From: Erythrophleum ivorense
Lineage: Eukaryota; Streptophyta; Magnoliopsida; Fabales; Fabaceae
Assembly: GCA_026724425.1 (NCBI GenBank)
Contig: JAIUCV010000004.1
Coordinates: 2,862,001 to 2,926,000 of the forward strand
DNA length: 64,000 nt
Direction: 5' to 3'
In this document: piece after piece, positions 57,586 to 64,000 of the stretch
How positions within the stretch are numbered: position 1 is the stretch's first letter
How the letters are laid out: every line of letters begins with the position of its first letter
The notes under the pieces: generated by a model
Told to the model about the DNA's origin: nothing
The model's input: the letters and a program-made list of their open reading frames with translations, nothing else
Databases searched by the model: none
Position numbers and translations under genes: made by a program

Positions 57586-57940
57586 AGTTTCTTGAGAAAT
57601 AGCTAAAGAATTATTTGGCAATTGCTCATCAATAAATTCAGGATCTATTGATGAAGTTGGCAATGCTGCGAGAATCTCTAAACCAGGCATTGTTTCGTTG
57701 AGACTCTGAGCAATACCAAATCCGAAAAGATATGTCACAAGAAAGACATGGCGCAAGACGCAAGATAGTAAGATTGAAGACATAAACCTTGGTCAACTCA
57801 TCTTTGTTGGTATCAACAATAGGAACACACTGTATTGGTAATTCACCACTATCATCTTCAAACTCTTGAAAATTTATTACGGGATTGGCACCAGTGTTTT
57901 TACCAATTTTCGTCTCTGTTTGGTTGACCTTGATTTGTAT
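57586..57940 (-). pseudogene. copy B tail exons 6 and 7 equivalents
   Basis: 57940-57788 (153 nt) reads IQIKVNQTETKIGKNTGANP and ELPIQCVPIVDTNKDELTK, donor GTTTAT. 57705-57586 (120 nt) reads SLNETMPGLEILAALPTSSI then EFIDEQLPNNSLAIS and is open, unlike copy A. It shows what copy A's exon 7 encoded before its nonsense mutation. Confidence 0.8.
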
Positions 57941-59656
57941 CTAGATAAAATAAGAAAAAAGTAATCAGTGGAAAAAAAAAACCGTTGGTCTTGAGCTATA
58001 GCGATGAACATGAAGCAACATTCTTTTTTATTTCTCTCATTTCTTTTGATCGGAGAGTAAGCGATATATAATTTAAGTTATAGTTTCAATAATAATAAAG
58101 TCATAGAAGCTTGAACAAGCATTTCAAGAGCACCCAATCAATCCCATACTTTCTCTATGATCCATATTAGCCAGCATAGATTCTAGAATTTTGGGTATAA
58201 AACTGATATGCCCAATTACAACTTTATATACATTAATGTAAAATAACAACAAGGTACAAGGATTGAAAACATACTTCTAGCCATAGCTCTGACATAATAT
58301 TTGAAAAAAAGAGTGATGGATTTTTTTTCAAAGTGCTTTTAGCCTATAGCCATAGAACAATCTAATACTCTGGTTAATGGATGCACAAGAATATGTAAAG
58401 GTCACACAAGTGTAACTATTATGTCAGAGCTAATGAGCCTAAGAGTGAGCTTACTGATTCTGAATGAGTTGATGATGTAACTATTCTAGCATTCTCTGAT
58501 GTGGAACTATCACAATCCAAAACCCGAGTCATGATCGGCACCTAGACCAAGCCAAGCATGATTGGTCAGCTTAATAAGCTTGGCAACTCATTTAATACTC
58601 ATACCTTTATATAAGTATACCTATAGTGATTAGAGGTTGCTGAAAATTCGGCAACATCTCCCTTAAAAATTAGACATCCCAATCCTGCAAAGTCAACACA
58701 ACCCAATTCATTCCATTTCAAAAATTCACCAATATCTTATATCTTTAAATTCTTGCCACAATATGGTATAGTACATAAGTTTTTCAAAATGTAATCAAAT
58801 GCTATTATAATGGTCATTATATGATCTACAAAGAAGTATAACATCCTTATGATCTAAAATAATGTAGCACTTAGTAGCCAACGTGTCTTGGAGTTCTTAC
58901 ACAACTCAACCGACCAAAATATCCTATCATTTATGTCTGGGTGGCACGCAAATCCCAGAGCACCTTAATCTACTTTATGCTGATCTAAAATATGGTAAAG
59001 GAAAGGGGTAAGCCTACCACTGGCTTAGTGAATGCATAGATAACAAAACAAGTAGAAGGGAAAACAAATAGGTTTAGAGTTTCTCACAATAAAATACTTA
59101 GACAAATAAAGGAAATTATATTGTCTTTAATTGTTGTCTATATATATAAATAACAATTAATTTATATTGTAGGCTATCAGCAAAAGCATAATTTAAAATT
59201 AAAAGAAATAAGATATAATGGGTATCCCGTATAAGAATTATAATCAACTATGAGTGACGCCACACAAGATTCAATATTACTATTAATGCCACTGCACAGC
59301 ATCACAATATCACCAATATCATCAAGTGCCGCCACACGGTGTGCATATCACGATATATCTAATATAAGTATCACTGAATGCCGTCACACAGTGATTATTC
59401 ATTATTCTAATTAGGTGCACCTAGGTCGTTATCCCCGCTAACGATTACGGGGTTTTAATCAAACTTCCATCCATAATTCTAAAATGAAAATCATTCAAAT
59501 AAATTAAATATTGACTAATAATTAAATAAACAAATAAAAATTTGATCAAGTAAAAGAAGTAATTTTAATAAAATAAAAACAATTAATCACAAGTTTATAT
59601 AATAAAATTCTAAATAAAAATTATTCATCATCTCTCCAACCTATAACCATTTATAT

Positions 59657-59658
<2 letters not shown>

Positions 59659-59716
<58 letters not shown>
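59659..59716. repeat. compound (AC)n(TA)n microsatellite
   Basis: About fifteen AC units followed by about twelve TA units inside the LTR. The inverted partner at about 50965-50990 has a shorter TA/CA tract at the equivalent place, so the expansion followed the split of the copies. Confidence 0.85.
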
Positions 59717-59720
<4 letters not shown>

Positions 59721-60972
59721 TCACACGTATATTTTAATCCACATAAATTTTAAAACATAAGATTTATTTCCGTGACAACGCAGATAAGGCAAATTACAAA
59801 GTGTGAAGTTTAGCCCAATAATAAATAAACATAAAGTAAAAGAGATTACTATTTTGCTATCTATACACTCATTTGTGGAGGCCAATAATAGAAGCCCCAA
59901 TTTCCTAAAATTTGAAGGGATTTTCAATTGAAAGAGTAGCCTCAATATCACCTATAATTATATTGAATATAAGAATTTCACCTTAAATTACTCCATTAAC
60001 TTTTAATATGTTCAATATAATTAATTTCACCCTCTAACACCTAAACCTATAATTATAGTTTAAATTTTATAATGTCACTATAATTCTTATATTTTGAATT
60101 TCACAAATTAATCACAATCCAATTTAAGTTTCTAAATTTTAATTTGAGTTTAAAATATATCTTAAGAATCTTAAATGAACGTATAGGAAGTATCAATTCA
60201 TACTTTAATGGTTTAAATCAAAAAGCCCTAATTTGAGAAGCTTCACATGGCCAAAATGAAGAAGCAATCAACAACTACGGTTTTGGATTCCTATTGGCAT
60301 AAAGATGGAGCAATAATGGAAATTAAAATCAAAGAAAAGGCAACCCAAACACAAAAGGAAAAAGGAAGAACAAAAATGGAAAGAAAAAGAAGGAAAATAA
60401 ATGAATGAATAAATAAATATGGAAGTTAATCATCCGTGGCACAGCCCAGCCAAAGCACGTAGTTAAAACTACTTCCGGTCACCTGCAGAACGGTGGCGTA
60501 GCATTTTGTGGTGGGGGAGCAACTTCAAATGCAAAACAAAGAAAAAGAAAGGGGGGAAAGGCATATAGGAAGCTTCAGTTTCAAAGAAAGAGAAGAAGGA
60601 GATTTGAAGATGAGGGGTATGCTAGGTCTGATGGAGTAATAATGAATGATATTATATTTTAAGGGAAAAAGAAGAAATTGCAAAAGCACCCAATGTTCCT
60701 TTTCTAGTGTAGTTTATTTAAGACTAATAAAAAATTATTTTTAATAAAAATAAGGACCCACAATTATTTAGAGCCTCCATGTTGATTTATTTTAAAAACT
60801 TTGGAACATAAAAATATCCCAATAGGTATAAGATAGGTTTCAAAATAACTCCTTAAGATAATTTTAAAGTTTTATAATTATCCTAAAATTACCTAAATAT
60901 TATATTTATCCTAAAAATAAATTTTTGTCTAATTTAATTATTTATTTATTTATTATTATTTTAATTTGGGTT

Positions 60973-63434
60973 ATTGATGATGCCTTAGTCGCTTAAGCAC
61001 TCAATTAAACTAAGATTGAATTAATGCAGTATAGGTCAACCCTAAGTCATTCTTCCAAAGGAGCAATTTAGAGGTTAATTTGGATTGATTTTAGGTGATT
61101 ATTTTGCACTTGCTATTTGATACAAATTCTAAAAAAAACTATCTCTACGCGAAATGCAAAATTAATTGAACTAAATGCATGCAAATGGGGGGGTTTTGAA
61201 TTAAGAAATTAAATCTCAACTAAAATAGAAAAACCAAACAAGTAATTAAATTAAAATGCTCTAAATTAAAATTAAAGTGATTGTGAAAACGCTAAGAACA
61301 AATAGGAGGCAACCAAGGTTTTGCAAAGAGATTTTGGCTCTCATCGCTCACTAAAGATTGATTGAGACCAAGAGAAGTGATTAGATAAAAGACTGTATTT
61401 AATCAACTTAATCCAAGGATAGGAAACCCTAAATTCAAATGCATATCACTTGATTTAACTAAGAAACTATTAGCTAATTCAAGTAATTTGCAAGTAATTA
61501 AGTCGATTAAACTCATCAAATCTTTCAACAATTGGATTCAATTACTTTTGGAAATTTGATTTCAATTACCTAATTGAATAATTAAGTAATCATACTACCC
61601 AATTTAACAATCAAGTAGCGCAAAAGACCAAGATATGCAATTAAAATCATAACATTAATCAAATCAATGCAAGAGAACTTAAATATCAATCCAACCAACA
61701 TTAATAGGTCCAAAAATCAAAATTCCAACAACTATAAAACATAATTCTAATCCCAATTAACACCAATTCTAATTATAATCCAAAATAAAATTATTGTCCA
61801 ACCTAAAACTAGATCTCAACATTCAATACACATAGAAATTTTTAAAATTAAAAAATCTCTAAGTTCTTAAAATTAAAAGAGAAAAAAGTAGAAAAAATAA
61901 ACTCCCCCTAATGATCTTCAATCCAATTGATTCAAGAGTCCAAGCCTTCCTACTCCATGCTTCACCTTGGTGCCACCATTAATTAATTAAGCTCCCATCG
62001 ATTTTGTGCTTCTAAAATCCCTCCAGCTTTTTGCCATGAAGAGGGAATGAGGGAAAATAGAGATGATGGTGGTTCAGCTGGAAGGCAACGTGTTGGACAG
62101 AGGAAGAAATAGAGATGATGGTGGGTCCAGGCGTTGACTCTTCCTCCAGGTCAGTCCGAAAAGCAAACAGCAGAATCAAGAAAAATGCGCTTCATCCCTG
62201 CCTCCTGCACCTCCAGTCCGAAATTGAATGAATGAAGCTGCTGCTTCTCTCCAGCTCCAAGCGCAGCGTCTTTTTCGTGTGAAGTCCTCCAGGCGAAGAA
62301 TGAATGGAACAGCAGCTCCCTTCCTCCAGGCGCAGCGTCTCCAGGTGAAATCTCTTCCTCACATCAGTTTTCGGCGTCTCCTCCTCACTGTCCAGTCCCT
62401 CAGTGTCCAGTTCGAAGAAGCTTAAGAAGAATCCATGAAGCAGCTCTCCCAATGGTCTCCTCCTGCGTTAAATCCGAAAAAGAAATCAACCCAATGCCAC
62501 AGCCAATCTCCAGGCGTTCTTCTGCTGAAGTCCGAAAAGCTAATGGAAGAATGAATCGGCACAGCATTTTTGTCTCCCCAGATTTTTTTCGGTGTTGATT
62601 CACTCCATACCAAATGCTCCCGGGCGTGCCTCCTTCTCTCCAATTGGCCGAAGAAGCAATGAATAAACCCAAGCTCTCCTTCAGGTCCAGTTTTTCGGCA
62701 CCTCCCTGTAGGTTTTTCTCACAAAAGAAACAAAAACAAAATAAAATAATGAAAAATTAATATTGTGTCTACAAAATTGCCGGACATGGATCCCTTACTC
62801 ATCTTTTGGGATGAGTAGGTGCTTTTCTGAATCTGAACTGTTTAGATTTGATCTAGACGATTCAAATTTAGTATTTTATATTTTTAATTTTTTTAATTTA
62901 AATTAATATTATTTTTAAAATTAATAGTTAAAAGATTATTTTTATTTTATGTTTTATATTTTTTGAGATAAATAAAATATAAAAAATATGAAAAATTAAA
63001 AATATCAAATCTAAATCATTTAAATTTAATCTAATAGTCGAAATAAAGATGAGTAAGAGATGAGTAAGAAAAAGATGAGTAGGAGATCTGATTTCAAAAT
63101 TGCCAGCGTCAAGTATTTAATAAAAGCAAAATTATACTTCAATCTTTTCCTTTAATTCACTTTAAATTCTCAATTTACTTGTCCCAAAAATTCTACACAA
63201 AATTAATAAATATTTTAAAGATTAAAAATATTTAACCCATCAAAAAATTATGGAGAATAAAATATTAGCAATTAATATCCAAAAATTCTCTTAATTAATT
63301 CAAAATTATATTATTTTCTAAAATTAATCATAAATTCAAATATTACATAATAAAACTATTTAATCTCAAATTAATCATTAAAAACAATAATAAATATAAA
63401 TAAAAATATATAAAAATTAACATTTATCGATTAT
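60973..63434. mobile_element. probable nested insertion within the LTR end
   Basis: Occupies the space between the LTR homology (ending GGGTTATT) and the terminal TTATTACA. TTAT or TTATT is repeated at both borders and may be a target duplication. The interior is non-coding: AT-rich on the left, and GC-richer with CTCCAGGCG/GCAGCGTCT short repeats at 62190-62700. The ends (TGATGATGCC...) do not show clear TG...CA or inverted repeats, so the class is unknown. It carries a MULE-type MITE. Confidence 0.45.
62782..63094. mobile_element. MULE-type MITE, 313 bp, perfect 10-bp TSD
   Basis: Flanked on both sides by CAAAATTGCC (62772-62781 and 63095-63104). The ends GGACATGGATCCCTTACTC and, in reverse complement, AAATCAGATCTCCTACTC are imperfect inverted repeats meeting in the shared TACTCATC. 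The interior is AT-rich and non-coding, with repeated GATGAGTA motifs at the right arm. A 9-11 bp duplication is the mark of Mutator-like elements. Confidence 0.8.
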
Positions 63435-63540
63435 TACAGGAACCTTCTTCAACACTACCTTTAACACTCTGTACAACAGCAAAAGATATGTAACTTCCAA
63501 GTCATATAGTTATTGTACCAATGGGCAAAGCTGCTATTAC

Positions 63541-63597
63541 CTTTTCCTCTGATATGTTTGTCTCTTGACCATTTTGATCTTCTGACTCTTTACCATT
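63541..63597 (-). pseudogene. copy B tail exon 4 equivalent, acceptor lost
   Basis: Encodes NGKESEDQNGQETNISEEK, 57 nt as in copy A. The acceptor dinucleotide is AA (63598-63599) where copy A has CAG|AATG, so this exon would not be spliced in normally. Confidence 0.75.
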
Positions 63598-63722
63598 TTT
63601 TATGGCAGAGAAAAGTGAATAGGTTGCAGTCTATAGCATCATATACATAATGAGGTGTAATGAGCATTACTCGAGTTCCCTGAGGAATTTCATTATGTAC
63701 AGTTCTCCCGATATATTCATAC

Positions 63723-63928
63723 CTCTATCGAGTTTGGTGAAGCAACGGGTGTCAATTTCTGTTCATTGTTCTGAGCATGTGAAGAAGTATGCTCACTCTC
63801 TGATTGAACTCCACTTTCTTTGTTATGAATTTGTTTGGTGGTTTCTCTGCTACAATCTTCATTGGATTCGATAATATTTTCCAACACAGGCAGTAAATCC
63901 TCATGCTCATCCCAAAAAGCTATATCAT
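63723..63928 (-). pseudogene. copy B tail exon 3 equivalent
   Basis: Reads DDIAFWDEHEDLLPVLENII, SNEDCSRETTKQIHNKESGV and SSHAQNNEQKLTPVASPNSI, clearly paralogous to copy A 39006-39205. Acceptor TTTTTATAG, donor GAG|GTATGA. It is open and phased as in copy A. The part of the window to its right is the intron before it, matching copy A (ATTAGCAATAGTATTTAAAG versus ATTGGCAACGGTATTTAAAG). Confidence 0.78.
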
Positions 63929-64000
63929 CTATAAAAAAGAAATTATACAAATTGGCAACGGTATTTAAAGGTGAAGGTACATTTGTGAAAATAAATTGCA

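Larger units (their letters stand above)
58508..63438 (+). mobile_element. large LTR insertion in copy B exon (TSD GGAAC), itself composite
   Basis: Flanked by a perfect GGAAC (58503-58507, 63439-63443). Joining the flanks restores the copy A exon order (GATGTAGAACCTTC). It begins TATCACAATCC (TG changed to TA) and ends GATTATTACA, the family ends of 30524-32805. Its first 2.46 kb (58508-60972) is an inverted copy of 49675-52091, and at 60972 (GGGTTATT) that homology reaches the end of the LTR. The remaining 2.46 kb looks like a second element inserted four to six bases from the LTR end. No coding domains are seen. Confidence 0.75.
56169..63928 (-). pseudogene. NLR C-terminal tail, copy B (3' part of a second NLR), inactivated
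   Basis: Exons in minus order: 63928-63723, 63597-63541, a third starting 63468 and broken at 63438, then 57940-57788, 57705-57586, 57479-57375, 57294-57151 and 56819-56169. Lengths 57, 153, 120, 105 and 144 nt equal those in copy A, and phases agree. Lesions differ from copy A: the acceptor before the 57-nt exon is AA instead of AG (63598-63599), the third exon is split by a 4.9-kb LTR insertion, TAA occurs at 57426-57428, and CAG has become TAG at 56256-56258 in the coiled coil. The remaining 29 residues after that stop are still well conserved, so decay seems recent. The NBS-LRR part should lie beyond 64000. Confidence 0.82.

Noticed and set aside
62192..62672. Several overlapping open frames in the GC-richer stretch
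   Set aside because: Frames overlap on both strands, contain short nucleotide repeats and match no family. The composition explains the lack of stops.

Overview
The window is nuclear DNA from a flowering plant, most likely a woody eudicot. It is AT-rich, has multi-exon genes with GT-AG introns, and is dense in degenerate LTR retrotransposons, MITEs and microsatellites. The species cannot be named from the sequence. No tRNA, rRNA, CRISPR array or bacterial-type operon was seen.

Left part (about 2.2-34 kb, + strand): one large chromatin-reader gene of the plant DDT/PHD-finger family (RefSeq-style name 'DDT domain-containing protein PTM'). I resolve nine coding exons plus a probable one-codon terminal exon; together they encode about 1,741 residues. 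Two introns are swollen by transposons. Intron 6 holds a complete but dead Ty3/gypsy chromovirus (10888-16184). Intron 9 holds a Ty1/copia element (22528-30398) with a second gypsy chromovirus nested in it (23059-27862, perfect TSD TTCAC), followed by a 2.28-kb solo LTR (30524-32805, TSD GTAAT). The three coding elements all lie antisense to the host gene.

Right part (about 36-64 kb, - strand): a CC-NBS-LRR disease-resistance gene of the At4g27190/At4g27220-like type (5' end at 44100) carries a frameshift in its LRR exon. It appears to be spliced in phase into an unusual C-terminal tail: short phase-0 exons, some mutually duplicated, ending in a coiled-coil exon (36384-37034). A second copy of exactly this tail lies at 56169-63928 with the same exon lengths but different inactivating lesions, including a 4.9-kb LTR insertion inside an exon (TSD GGAAC). 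The NBS-LRR body of copy B should lie just beyond the right edge.

Between the two copies is a non-coding segmental duplication (about 45.6-47.4 and 48.5-53.3 kb). Its second copy is interrupted by a 2.4-kb solo LTR (49675-52091) and a MITE (52133-52727). That solo LTR and the first half of the LTR insertion in copy B form a 2.4-kb head-to-head inverted repeat about 6.4 kb apart. A MULE-type MITE with a perfect 10-bp TSD lies at 62782-63094.

Exon borders were set by hand from splice consensus, reading phase and homology between duplicated copies. No database or transcript evidence was available.
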